A stretch of 64,000 nt of DNA. Source: Sorghum bicolor (lineage: Eukaryota > Streptophyta > Magnoliopsida > Poales > Poaceae). Every line of letters starts with the position of its first letter. Position 1 is the stretch's first letter. Location of the stretch: the NCBI RefSeq assembly GCF_000003195.3, contig NC_012876.2:47735276-47799275 (forward strand), read 5' to 3'. This document shows, piece after piece, positions 1-10,089 of the stretch. A program made the position numbers and the translations under genes. A model generated the notes under the pieces. The model saw only the letters and a program-made list of their open reading frames with translations, searched no databases and had not been told where the DNA came from.

Positions 1-32
1 GGCGGAGGGAGGCGAGCTGTTCTCCCCGTGGG

Positions 33-105
33 GTAAGCCTTCTCGATGCTGTGGCTTTTGTCTTCCTGTTCCTCTGCGTTTGCTCCTATACCGATCTTTT
101 CTCAG
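33..105 (+). other. Intron of G antisense gene (GTAAG...TTTTCTCAG)
   Basis: Donor GTAAG follows CCCCGTGG and a pyrimidine-rich acceptor ends CTCAG. Equivalent introns sit at 28918-29005 in H and 58168-58256 in D, with both boundaries kept while the intron body has diverged. Confidence 0.7.
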
Positions 106-182
106 GCTAAAGCGGACCCTCGAGCAGGCCCAGCCATCCATGGCAAAGAGGCTCAAAACGGGCGACGCCTCCAAGGAACCAG

Positions 183-263
183 GTTCGTAGTTTATTTCTG
201 GGCCTTGCGATGTTCTTGTGTCGGTTATTATAACGTCTAACCTTTTTACCCTTTGTTTTGTAG
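183..263 (+). other. Intron of G antisense gene
   Basis: Donor GTTCGT and acceptor TTTTGTAG. The H (29083-29177) and D (58334-58427) counterparts have a better donor, GTGAG, and acceptors ending CACACAG and CTCACAG, which supports the placement although the G donor is weak. Confidence 0.6.
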
Positions 264-618
264 GCTCCTCCAGTTCCCAACCTCCAGCCGGCGTCGAGAG
301 GGCTCCGCCTCGTCCCACGCCTATTCCGTCGCTGCCGACTTGTGATGAGGCGCCCCAGACGCGAGCGTTAGAGGGAGCCCCCGATCCCCCTAGATTGGGG
401 GTCGAGGGGGAACCCATCACCATCAGCGACACATCTGATGGTGACAGAGCGTCTGGGGGTGCCTGCCCCATGGAGGAGGAAACGTCGACCCCTCATGTCG
501 AGGGATCAACTCCCTGGCCTGCCGGCCTCCGCACCCTCGAGGAGCAGAAAAAGAAGAGGGAGGGGGATGAACAGCGGGAGCGCGAGGCGGCGCGGCAGCC
601 ACAGGAGCATGAGGCACA

Positions 619-628
619 GCAACAGCAG

Positions 629-662
<34 letters not shown>

Positions 663-725
663 GGCAAGAGCAACCGCAGTAGCAGCAGCAGCAACCACCG
701 CAGCAGCAACAGCAGCAGCAGCAGG
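619..725 (+). repeat. CAG/CAA microsatellite coding polyglutamine
   Basis: A run of CAG and CAA triplets with a few CGG and CCG interruptions encodes a glutamine tract in the G antisense gene. The same place in H (about 29745-29770) and D (about 58880-58910) has much shorter glutamine runs, so the tract expanded in G or in its immediate ancestor. One CAG has become TAG at 680-682. Confidence 0.85.
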
Positions 726-1393
726 CGGGCCAAGAGGAGGGACCGCTCGAGCCTCTGCCCCAAGGTCCGGCCTAGCTAGTGCCACCGGAGCCGCAAGAGC
801 TCGGCGAGGAGAAGGACTTGCCGGTGTACGGCCCCCCAACCCCGGCGTGGCTCCTCCCGGGGGCACCTGCCGCGATCCGGGCAGAGCCGGGGCGAGCGGA
901 TGGAGTGGTGGCGCTCGCCTGCCTGAAGCGCACGCCCCCCGACCCCGAGTCCGATATCAAGAGGACAATTTACGGCATGGACGGGATCGCCCCAGGGTTC
1001 CTCCGGGAACGTCGGGCGTGGGAGGACCGCTTTCCTTCCGAGGAGGATGAAATTGGGGCATCGGGGACCAAGGATGGAACCTGGAAGACGGTGGACGACG
1101 ACGGACGGTTCCCATGCCTCGTCGACCTGTTCCTGCGCCATGGGGGCTCCCTCGAGACCGTCGAGGGCCTCATCCGCGGCGTTAAGGCGCGGGCTGACCG
1201 GGAGATGGAGCACTGGTGCCCCGACCGCATCCGTATCCGGGCCTCCCACGACCCGTCTGAGCCCGACATCTTCCTCGACGATCGGAAGGAGGCGGAGAAG
1301 TGGGAACACGTCGAGGAGCTCCGCCTTTGGATGAAGCATGTGGTGGGGCTCCTCTCGGACGTTATCAACAACGGGCTCGGCCCGGCTTATTTC

Positions 1394-1471
1394 GTAAGTG
1401 TTTCTCGAACTTCAATCCTCATGGTGCTTTCTGGTTTCTGTATTCTAATCCATCCGACCCTTGATTCGCAG
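1394..1471 (+). other. Intron of G antisense gene (78 nt)
   Basis: Donor GTAAGTG and acceptor GATTCGCAG. The length is a multiple of three without a stop, so the reading frame runs through it. Counterparts are 30445-30516 in H (GTAAGTG...TTCGCAG) and about 59577-59647 in D, where the donor has changed to ATAAGT. Confidence 0.75.
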
Positions 1472-2132
1472 GATATGAAAGAGACCTCCCGCATCAAGTC
1501 CAGCTTCATACACGCCACGAGGGGCGGTTGGGAGCAGCTCCCCCTCCTCAAGGATCAACTCCTCGAGTCGCAGAAAAAGCTCCTTAAAGCTTACAAAGAT
1601 CTCATAGCACTCGAGGAGGAGAAGAAGGCGAGGGAGGCTGCCTTGGTCGAGGCTCGAGAGGCCTCAAGGAGGACGGAGGAGGAGACGACGACGCTGCGGG
1701 AGCGGGCTCTTACGGTCGAGGAGGCCGCGTCCAGAGCCCGGGAGGAGGCCCTGTCCTACAAGAGCGTCATTGCGGACCTGGACAAGGAGAAGGGCCTTCT
1801 CAAGACCGACCTGGACTCCCTCCGCGATTCCTTCCAGAAGATGAAAGTGGCGTACGTGGACAGTGAGGTCGCCAGGGGTGCCGCCGAGGACGTAAAGAAG
1901 AAGGCCCTCGAAGACCTCGAGGCGGAGCGGGCTCGATCCCGCAGTCTCTCTGACGACGTCGAGCGTCTGAAGGGAGAATTGCTGGAGAAGAGTGGAGCCG
2001 TTGCTCAGGCTGGCAAGGTGATCGTAGATCTCCGCGTCGCCAATACTGAGATGGCACGCTCCAACAGAGAGATCGAGCGTGCCAACACCAGATTGGTCGG
2101 CGAGAACACGGCCCTAGAGGAGAGCATCAAAG

Positions 2133-2210
2133 GTATGTTTCCTTTGTCGAATTTCTTTTTCGAGGTGTGCTTGAGTTTTTCCTAAAGCTTCTTTGTATTG
2201 GCATTTACAG
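2133..2210 (+). other. Intron of G antisense gene (78 nt)
   Basis: Donor GTATG and acceptor GCATTTACAG, joining a coiled-coil exon to the terminal exon. H has the matching intron at 31178-31257 (GTAAGC...TTTGCAG). D keeps only the donor at 60309 before its deletion. Confidence 0.75.
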
Positions 2211-2716
2211 GTTTCAAGGACGAACTCCTAGCCGCCCAAGCCGAGGCTCGCAACGCCAAGGCTCAGCTCGAGGCGGAGGTTGCTTTGAACCGTCGAGTGC
2301 GGACGGCGATAAGTGATCTCTCGACCTCTTGGGAGGTCGAGCCTATGGATGAGTCGAGAGAGGACGCTCGAGGCAACGCCCTGGTCGACCAGTTGTGCTA
2401 CATAGGCGCGACGCTGCGAGATCGGGTGCGGGACGCCCTCCACATTGGGGTGAAGCGGGCGATGGCGGTTGTCTGCTCGGGCTTCTCCTACGACATGGAG
2501 GTGGTGTCCCATGGCTTCGTCACCGACATCTCCAAGACCGACGCGGAGAACGAGGAGAGGCTCCATGCCTTGATCGACGACGCGGAGGCTCCTGGGAAAG
2601 GTTGGCCAAGCTCTTCGAGCCTGAGGTGCTCCCTCCTGAGGCTAGCTCGGGCGGAGGCGAGGGCGGTGAGGATCGTGCCGCGGACTGAGGCCTGCGAGCC
2701 TGCTCAGGGTGCCTGA

Positions 2717-3250
2717 GGCCCCTTGTATGATACTTTATTAATTCTGCTGTTAGGTGATACAGTATCTTTTTGTGATTGTTAAATGCTTATTTGTCTTTCC
2801 GCTCGAGGTTCTTTTGTTTCTCTTTGTTCCTACGTTTGTATCCCTTGCTCGATCTTTCGTCAAAAACAACCTCGATTACCTCAAGGGTGAGGAAGTGAGT
2901 AGAGTTTCCGTAGCCCGGGGGCGTGGGAGTTCTCCGGCTCGTTATCCCTCGGCCTTTGAGGGGCTCGAGGCGCCTTAGCTAATCGAACCGTGCAAGGTTT
3001 ACTAAGTAAGAAAAGAAAATTTCTTGGCTTTTTCGACACTTGGGGGGGGTCGTCCTCTTGGTAGCCCCCGAGGGGGTGCTGACTATGATGGGTCATAGTC
3101 GGCGCCCCCTTTTAACGTCGAGATCGTGACTTATTAATCTTCTCGGCACAAAGAAAGAAGAATTGTTTCGAGGGAAGGACTTTATTTATTCATTCATTCG
3201 TTTACAAAGTCTTGGTACAAAACGTAAGCAGGAACATAAGTTTAGAACTT
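2717..3250. other. Non-coding spacer between G antisense gene and pol (convergent 3' ends)
   Basis: No credible ORF. The two genes converge here: the antisense gene ends at about 2716 and pol ends at 3251 on the other strand. It holds a poly-G run near 3045 and a short inverted repeat around 3062-3112 (GGGGGTGCTGACTATGA / TCATAGTCGGCGCCCCC). H keeps a homologous stretch at 31739-32037. Confidence 0.6.
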
Positions 3251-6200
3251 CTAGGGGTAGAATCGACGTAGCTGTTCGATGTTCCATGCGTTGGTGAGAA
3301 TTGCCCCCTTTTCGTCCGCCAGCTTGTACGTTCCCGGCTTCAGGATCTCGGCCACCACGTACGGACCTTCCCAAGGCGGAGTCAGCTTGTGGCGTCCCTG
3401 ATTGCTTTGCCGGCGTCGTAGGACTAGGTCGCCCACGTTGAGGTCCCTCTTGCGCACATGCTTATCGTGGTAGCGTCGAAGCCTTTGCTGATATCTGGCA
3501 GAGTTGAGGAGGGCCATGTCTCTAGCCTCCTCGAGTTGGTCGACCGCGTTTTCTTGAGTCTCTTTGTTCGATTGCTCGTTGTAGGCCTTGAGTCGTGGTG
3601 ACCCATACTCGAGGTCTGTGGGGAGGATAGCCTCAGAGCCGTAGATCATGAAGAACGGGGTGTATTTTGTGGCCCTGCTTGGTGTTGTCCTAAGGCTCCA
3701 TAGGACTGAGGAAAGCTCCTCGACCCATTTTTTGCCGAATTTCTTCAATCAATTGTAGATCCTTGGCTTGAGTCCTTGCAAAATCATGCCGTTGGCACGC
3801 TCGACTTGACCGTTAGTTCGAGGATGGGCTACTGCAGACCAGTTCACACGGATATGATGCTGATCGCAGAAATCCAAGAACTTTCTGCCGGTGAACTGGG
3901 TGCCGTTGTCGGTGATGATGACATTGGGGATCCCAAACCGATGGATGATGTCGGTGAAGAAGAGGATGGCCTGCTCGGAGCGGATGTTGGTGATGGGTCG
4001 AGCCTCGATCCATTTGGAGAACTTGTCAATGGCCACCAGCAAATGGGTGTATCCTCCTTTCGCCTTTTGTAGAGGTCCTACTAAATCGAGCCCCCACACC
4101 GCAAACGGCCAGGTAATGGGGATCATCTGAAGAGCATGGGCAGGCAGATGCGTCTGCTTGGCGTAGAACTGACACCCGTGACATGATCGTACGAGCTCGA
4201 TGGCGTCCGCCACGGCCGTTGGCCAGTAGAAGCCTTGTCGAAAATCGTTCCCTACAAGGGTCCGTGGAGCGGCGTGGTGACCGCAAGCCCCCGAGTGTAG
4301 GTCATCGAGGAGTTTTCGGCCTTCTTCCACGGTGATGCAATGTTGTAAGACCCCCGCCGGGCTCCGTCGATATAGCTCGTTGTCTTCGCCATAGATCACA
4401 TATGATTTGGCCTGTCGAGCGATACGACGTGCTTCTGACCTGTCTTCTGGCAACTCGCCGCGGATAAGGCAGTCGAGGAACGGTGTGCGCCAATCGAATG
4501 GTCGACCTGGTCGTCGTTCTATCTCCATCATCTCTTCCACCATCAAGAGCGTATCGACAGCATTGGTTGGTTGGGCGGTGGTGGCGTGGACGCCAGCCCC
4601 CGTGCCTAGGTCGACGGATGGCTCGTGAAGATCTTTTGAGAATGCATCAAGCGGCACCGTGCCTCTGGTCGATGCGATCTTGGCGAGTTCGTCGGCTGCC
4701 TTGTTATAGCGTCGAGCGATATGGACAAGCTCGAGACCGTGGAACCTGTCCTCGAGTCGACGGACCTCCTTGCAGTACGCTTCCATTTTTGGGTCGTGGC
4801 AGCTCGAGGTTTTCATTACTTGGTCGATGATGAGTTGGGAGTCACCTCGGACGTCGAGGCGTCGGACTCCTAACTCGATAGCGATCTTGAGACCGTTGAC
4901 GACGGCCTCATATTCTGCGACATTGTTAGATGCGGCAAAATGAATCCTGATTACGTACCTCATGTGGACGCCCAAGGGTGAGATGAACAGCAGGCCGGCT
5001 CCGGCTCCAGTTTTCATGAGTGACCCATCGAAATACATTGTCCATAGCTCCGCCAGGACCTGGGTCGGGGGGAGCTGGGTGTCCGTCCATTCTGCGATGA
5101 AGTCTACCAGGGCCTGCGATTTGATGGCCTTGCGAGGCGCATAAGTGAGAGTCTCACTCATGAGCTCGACCGACCATTTTGCTATTCTTCCCGTGGCTTC
5201 TTTGCTCTGGATTATTTCGCCAAGGAAGTAATGCTGCAGCTTGCGACGGGCAAGGATTACGGCATAAATCAGCTTCTGGATTTGGGGATAACGTGCTTTG
5301 GTCTCCGAAAGCACCTCGCTGACGAAATATACTGGCCTCTGAATCGGTAACGCATGTCCCTCCTCCTGCGTCTCGACCACCACCGCCGCGCTGACGACCT
5401 GGGTCGTCGACGCGACGTAGAGGAGCAGCGGCTCTGCAGGTTGAGGTGGAACTAGGACTGGTGCCGAGGTCAGCGTCTTTTTCAGCCTTTCGAGTGCTTC
5501 CTCGGCCTCGGGGGTCCAAGAAAAGCGCTCGACCTTCTTTAGGAGTCGATATAATGCTAATGCCTTTTCTCCTAGTCTCGAGATGAAACGGCTCAGAGCC
5601 GCCAGGCACCCCGTGACTCTCTGTACACCCTTGATGTCTCGGATCGGCCCCATTTTCGTGATGGCCGAGACTTTCTCGGGGTTGGCCTCGATGCCGCGCT
5701 GCGAAACGATGTATCCTAGGAGCATGCCTCGAGGCACACCGAAGACGCACTTCTCGGGATTGAGCTTGATCCGGCTGGTGCGTAGGCAGCTAAAGGCAAT
5801 CTCGAGGTCCTGGATCAGGTCTCCTCGTCGCTTTGACTTGACGACAATGTCGTCGACGTAGGCCTCGACCGTTGACCATATATGTTTGCCAAATACGTGG
5901 AGCATGCAACGTTGATACGTGGCTCCCGCGTTTCGAAGCCCAAATGGCATGGTCACGTAGCAATACATCCCAAAAGGCGTGATGAAAGAGGTCGCGAGTT
6001 GGTCGGACTCCTTCATTTTTATTTGGTGGTAACCAGAATATGCATCAAGGAAAGAAAGGGTTTCACATCCCGCGGTAGAATCGACAATCTGATCAATGCG
6101 TGGCAATGGAAAGGGAACTTTTGGACATGCTTTATTCAGACTAGTATAATCGACACACATCCTCATTTTCCCATTCTTTTTCTTAACTAATACAGGGTTT

Positions 6201-6436
6201 GCTAACCAGTCAGGATGATGAACCTCCTTGATGAATCCGGCCGTCAAAAGCTTGTGGACTTCCTCGCCAATGATCTTGCGATTCTCCTCATCGAATCGGC
6301 GCAACCGCTGCTTCACTGGCTTGGAACCGGCTCGAATCTTCAAGGAGTGCTCGGCGACTTCCCTCGGTATGCCTGGCATGTCCGAGGGACTCCATGCAAA
6401 CATATCCGCATTTGCATGGAGAAAGTCGACGAGCAC
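3251..6436 (-). pseudogene. pol: Element G pol: reverse transcriptase, RNase H, second RNase H and integrase; one internal stop
   Basis: Read from 6436 downward, the reverse transcriptase has FLDAYSGYHQI near residue 130 and the catalytic YVDD at residues 193-196. A Ty3-type RNase H follows. Then comes an archaeal-type RNase H (YFDGS, AEYEA, RGDSQL), a hallmark of the Tat lineage. The integrase has an HHCC zinc finger (HSGACGHH, CHGC), core motifs DLVGPL, TDNGTQF and QVERANG, and a C-terminus ending LRRFYP. The frame is open except for TGA at 3746-3748, where relatives usually have arginine (a CGA-to-TGA change). After LQHYFLG the protein lacks about a dozen residues that D keeps, an in-frame deletion. 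All visible catalytic residues are intact, so this is the best-preserved pol in the window. It follows gag-protease in the same frame across a UAG. Confidence 0.9.
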
Positions 6437-6442
6437 GGCTTC

Positions 6443-6445
6443 CTA
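6443..6445 (-). other. In-frame UAG between gag-protease and pol
   Basis: The gag-protease frame ends DLDPK-UAG-EAVLVDF and the same frame continues into pol. D has the same UAG, with the same flanking codons AAA and GAA, at 62280-62282. This is either a readthrough signal or an ancestral stop. Confidence 0.6.
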
Positions 6446-9400
6446 TTTGGGGTCGAGGTCGGCGCTGATCGTCAGCACTTTGCCGTCGGAGTTGTTGGGG
6501 TCGAGCGGTATCTTCTTGGTTCCTTCCGCCGCCTCGAAGCTGCCCGCATGACGCTTAGGCTCTGGAGCCTGAGCGGCCATGGCCTCGAGCTTTGCAACGA
6601 GCTCGGTGGAGCTCTCGACCGCCTCCCCGTACTCGACACACTCGACGTCGCATTCGTACGCGTGCTCGAAGGAGGAACTGACAGTGATGACGCCTTTGGG
6701 ACCAGGCATCTTCAGCTTCAAGTAGGTGTAGTTGGGTATAGCCATGAACTTGGCGTAGCCCGGGCGCCCGATGATGGCGTGGTACGTGCCTCGGAACCCA
6801 ACCACCTCAAAGGTGAGGGTCTCCTTCCTGATGTTGGCCGCCGTGCCGAAGCAGACCGGTAAGTCAATTCGACCTACTGGCAGTGCCTTTTTCCCTGGCA
6901 CGACGCCATGGAAACCGCCGGCGCTTGGCTGGAGGCGTCCTCTATCGATGCCGAGGAGGTCGAGGGTCTCGAGGTAGATGATGTTGAGGCTGCGGCCACC
7001 ATCCATCAGCACTTTCGAGAGACGGGTGTTGACGATGATGGGGTCGACGACGAGCGGGTAGACGCCCGGGGCGACTACCTTGTCGGGGTGGTCCTCTCGG
7101 TCGAAACTGATAGGAGTGCTTGACCAGCTAAGGTACTGGGGCACCGCCATTCTTGCTGCGAAGACTTCGCGACGCTCTCTTTTGCGCTGCCTCACGGTTA
7201 ATTGAGTCGAGGGCCCGCCATAGATCATGTAGCAGTCGTGGACGGCGGGGAAGCCGTCGTCGTCTTTGTTGTCCTCCTTGCTGCCAGCCTTCTCTTTCTT
7301 GGAGTCATCACGCGTATCTTTTTTGAACCCCAGACCGTCAAAATGCTTTCTCAGCATACGACAGTCCTTGAGCTTGTGGCTGGCGCCTCCCTTATGATAA
7401 GGGCACGGCTCCTCCAACATCTTGTCAAAGATGCCTCCATCCGGAGGGCCTCGAGGCTTCTTTCGATCCATGGCGGCGACAAGGTTGTCATCGGAATCTT
7501 CCCGGTGGAACTGCCGCACTTTCTGCTTTTTTTTATTTTTCTTGAGGCCTCGACTGGGGGTCTCATCTTCGTCGACGGGCTGCTTGCCTTTTCTTCCTTC
7601 TGAGCTGAAGAAGGCGCCGACTGCCTCCTCCCCTGCCGCGTAGTTGGCTACTACGTCCATCAGCTCGTCGACGGTCTGAGGTCGATTGCGACCTAATTCC
7701 CGCACCAAGTCTCGACTGGTGGTGCCCGAGACAAACGCCAAGATGACGTCGTGGTTAGGGATGTGCGGCAGCTCAGTGCGCTGCTTCGAGAAGCGTCGAG
7801 CATACTCCTGAAGAGTTTCTCCCGACTTCTGCTTGCACTTGCTGAGGTCCCACGAGTTCCGTGGCCGTATGTAGGTCCCTTTGAAGTTACCCTCGAAGAC
7901 TCTGACCAGATCAACCCAGTTGTGGATCTGATTGGCAGGGAGTTCCTCGAGCCATCGACGGGCGGTGTCGGAGAGGAAAAGGGGTAGCTGTCTGATGATG
8001 GCTCGATCATCACCTCGAGCGCCACCTAGCTGACAGGCCAGCCTGAAGTCGGCCAGCCACAACTCTGGTTTGGTCTCTCCATTGTACTTCGCGATGCTGG
8101 TCGGGGGTCGAAATGGATTGGGCAGGGGCGTGCTGCGGATCGCCCTGCTGAACACCCGTGGGCCTGGTGGCTCGGGGGCCACCCAGTCCTCGTCGCTGTC
8201 GTATCTCCCACCGCGATGCGCGCTATAACCACGCTCTTCCGCGTCTCCGTGCCGGCGGCGTCGATTTTCTTTGATGTCGTGCCGCGCGTCGTGTCGACGT
8301 TGATTGTCGACGGGGAGGATGAGAGCGGTCTTTCTACCTCGAGGGGGAGGTTGTTGATGGACTGACACCTCCTCTTCGTTCAGAGGCTGTTCGTCGCGCT
8401 TCTCTGTGGCAGCTCCTCGTCGTCGAGACGCCGAACTTTCGGCTTGTTGAACCGCCGCCACCTGGAGCAATGTCTGTACCTCATCTCGAATGCGTCCGGC
8501 CTGGGAATTCGACGGCTCTGGCATGTTACGTAGCAGCATCGTCGCTGCCACTACATTCTGGCCTGCTCGAGGGAAACGGCTGACAGGTTGTTCTGGCTCT
8601 GCGTCGCCAACGATCTGTCGATGTACCTCTCGAGCGCGTCTGCGGACACTTCCGCCCGGCGGGTAGGGCAGGTCTTGCTCGAGGATTTGCTCGAGCAGGA
8701 CGAGGCGCTCGCGGTCTTCGTCGAGCTTCATCTTGAGCTCCTGCAGCTGCGCGAGCTGTGCGGTTCTGTCTTCCTGAGGAGGGGGGTCGACCTGTCCGTC
8801 GTTCCCAGGCGTCCTGGGGTCTTCTCGCGCCGCGGGGGCTCGACCACCCGCAGCAGCATCCCGTGTCTCGTCAGTAGTTTCTACCGCCCTGTCGATGTGA
8901 TAGCATTCCCTCGTAGGGTCATAGCTATCTGTCTCGGAGTCGGAGTCCGGTTCGGCGGCGTAGAAACACCCACGTCCTTCCTCCAGCAGTCGTTGCCTGA
9001 GGGAGGTGATCGAGTATCGTCCGGGGCCTAGACGACGGAGGCCTTGTACTCGGGAAAGGTCCGGCAGCCCGGACGCCGGCCGCCGCGCTTCAGAGCTACG
9101 TGGGAGGACCATTGGTCTTTCTACGTACGTCTGGGCGTTTGGGCATATCGCCCTGGCGAGCGACGCCGCGGCGTTGTCCAATCCGAACGGCAGTGCCGCT
9201 CTTGGAGAGAACAACCCGTGTGGAAGTAGCCTAGCTGCGGTGGGGGAGAGCGCGCGAGACGCGTCCCCTCCCGTCTTCGCGCGGTGCTGAGTCGTCGCGC
9301 TTGTTGCTCCGTCACACGGTGCTGCCAACTTGTGGCCTACGTTCTGCCTCGCACGAGTTGTTGGTCGTGCTGAAACAGAGGGGCCGCGGTGGTGCTGTCC

Positions 9401-9532
9401 GCGCCTCTTCTTAGGCGGGGAGGCGTGGTGGTGAGGGCGTCTCGGGGCCTTCAACCGTGCTGGCGTAACGCGGGCTCCTCCTGGTCCTTTGACTGAGAGC
9501 AAGATCATGTCGTAGCCGGAGCCCGTAGACAT
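6443..9532 (-). CDS. gag-pro: Element G gag-protease polyprotein
   Basis: The frame is open from beyond 10000 down to TAG at 6443-6445. I place the start at the ATG at 9532-9530 (MSTGSGYDMILL) because H has the same ATG and following residues at 50332. The N-terminal third is basic, proline/arginine-rich and poorly conserved. The capsid region contains WLADFRLACQLGGA, WLEELP and YARRFSKQRTELP. A zinc knuckle follows with spacing C-x2-H-x5-H-x4-C (CPYHKGGASHKLKDC). The protease has MDGGRSLNIIYL, where D and relatives have DGGSS, so G carries a serine-to-arginine change next to the active site, and it ends with IIGRPGYAKF. No stop interrupts the ORF. Expression is doubtful because the LTR-leader junction upstream is deleted. 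Confidence 0.85.
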   Translation of the reverse strand: MSTGSGYDMILLSVKGPGGARVTPARLKAPRRPHHHASPPKKRRGQHHRGPSVSARPTTRARQNVGHKLAAPCDGATSATTQHRAKTGGDASRALSPTAARLLPHGLFSPRAALPFGLDNAAASLARAICPNAQTYVERPMVLPRSSEARRPASGLPDLSRVQGLRRLGPGRYSITSLRQRLLEEGRGCFYAAEPDSDSETDSYDPTRECYHIDRAVETTDETRDAAAGGRAPAAREDPRTPGNDGQVDPPPQEDRTAQLAQLQELKMKLDEDRERLVLLEQILEQDLPYPPGGSVRRRAREVHRQIVGDAEPEQPVSRFPRAGQNVVAATMLLRNMPEPSNSQAGRIRDEVQTLLQVAAVQQAESSASRRRGAATEKRDEQPLNEEEVSVHQQPPPRGRKTALILPVDNQRRHDARHDIKENRRRRHGDAEERGYSAHRGGRYDSDEDWVAPEPPGPRVFSRAIRSTPLPNPFRPPTSIAKYNGETKPELWLADFRLACQLGGARGDDRAIIRQLPLFLSDTARRWLEELPANQIHNWVDLVRVFEGNFKGTYIRPRNSWDLSKCKQKSGETLQEYARRFSKQRTELPHIPNHDVILAFVSGTTSRDLVRELGRNRPQTVDELMDVVANYAAGEEAVGAFFSSEGRKGKQPVDEDETPSRGLKKNKKKQKVRQFHREDSDDNLVAAMDRKKPRGPPDGGIFDKMLEEPCPYHKGGASHKLKDCRMLRKHFDGLGFKKDTRDDSKKEKAGSKEDNKDDDGFPAVHDCYMIYGGPSTQLTVRQRKRERREVFAARMAVPQYLSWSSTPISFDREDHPDKVVAPGVYPLVVDPIIVNTRLSKVLMDGGRSLNIIYLETLDLLGIDRGRLQPSAGGFHGVVPGKKALPVGRIDLPVCFGTAANIRKETLTFEVVGFRGTYHAIIGRPGYAKFMAIPNYTYLKLKMPGPKGVITVSSSFEHAYECDVECVEYGEAVESSTELVAKLEAMAAQAPEPKRHAGSFEAAEGTKKIPLDPNNSDGKVLTISADLDPK

Positions 9533-9575
9533 GAACTCAAGACTCCCAAACCAAATCACCGTGGAGCGCGGAAAC

Positions 9576-10089
9576 GGCGGAGCGGTTACGGCGTGGTCAG
9601 TCGACGCCCGACTCGTCTCCAGGAAGGAGCCTGGTGAAGTCGAGGGTCGGACGCCGTACGAGGTGTCGATATCTGGAGCGCTGACCTTGGGTGTCTCGAG
9701 GGGGTCCCGATTAGACGTTCCATCCTTGTTTCCCGCGTCCTGACACGCCCTGGGTCGTTCGGTGGGAAGGCTGCAAAAAGAACGATGGGACAGAAGCCTG
9801 TTCCCTATCACGCCTCCCGTGACCCATGTGTTAGGTGGGGAAGCGTCAGGTGCATTAAATGCCCTGGCTCTCGTGCGCGCGTCAGGCGGCGGACAGTGTC
9901 CTTGCGCTCGACGCCTCTCGGTTCGCTCGAGCCCGCTTCCGTATTCGACGGCAGTTGTCGCTCGAGCCCTTACCGATTCGCTCGACGCTATTTCCGTCTT
10001 CGAGGCTGCGGCCGTCGATGGCCGCGCGTGTGTACGGATGGTCTCGTTATACGCATTGGTGAGGGTACCCCTTGTTGATACCCTCGACA
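9576..10089 (-). repeat. Element G 5' LTR, truncated
   Basis: This matches the last half of the plus-oriented H LTR (about 19015-19569), including the lines around GCATTAAATGCCC and the terminal CCCTCGACA. The first half of the LTR (the R/U5 side on the minus strand), the primer site and part of the leader are missing: the sequence jumps from leader (GGAGCGCGGA near 9573) into LTR. The TATA-like ATTTATAT of H is not kept here. Confidence 0.8.

Larger units (their letters stand above)
1..2716 (+). pseudogene. Element G antisense gene, 3' portion (spliced, coiled-coil protein; broken)
   Basis: This is the downstream part of the antisense gene that accompanies Retand/RIRE2-like elements; the PF04195-like 5' exon lies outside the window. 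By alignment with H and D, exons are about 1-32, 106-182, 264-1393, 1472-2132 and 2211-2716, separated by GT-AG introns. Exon 3 encodes a proline-rich segment, a glutamine run, and a conserved block beginning LPVYGPPTPAWL. Exon 4 encodes a long charged coiled coil rich in E, K, R and A. Exon 5 encodes a conserved tail with FSYDMEVVSHGFVTDISKT. Breaks are in-frame TAG codons at 680-682 (inside the CAG run) and 773-775, and a frameshift near 2590 that replaces the LFEPEVL tail seen in the next frame and in H. The protein's function is unknown. An independent promoter is plausible (see 20391 in H). Confidence 0.75.
1..10089 (-). mobile_element. Element G: Retand/RIRE2-like Tat-lineage Ty3/gypsy retrotransposon, 3' LTR outside the window
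   Basis: Read on the minus strand the order is partial 5' LTR (9576-10089), gag-protease, reverse transcriptase, RNase H, integrase, a 3' non-coding stretch, and an oppositely oriented spliced gene at 1-2716. Gag-pol on one strand with an antisense gene between pol and the 3' LTR is a known layout of the Tat lineage (Retand/RIRE2 type) in grasses. The outer edge at 10089 ends in CCCTCGACA, as do the LTRs of H and D. The next bases, CATAG (10090-10094), are the presumed target duplication; its partner lies left of the window. G lies inside element F, whose reverse transcriptase stops abruptly at this edge. Lineage assignment is by recognition of protein motifs, not by a search. Confidence 0.88.

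Noticed and set aside
423..866. Long alanine/leucine-rich minus-strand ORFs over the glutamine repeat
   Set aside because: Shadows of the CAG/CAA repeat in other frames.
6215..6862. Plus-strand ORFs over gag-pol of G and D (also 8588-9031 and 62052-62402)
   Set aside because: GC-rich antisense shadows of the real gag-pol frames; D versions match only because the coding strand is conserved.
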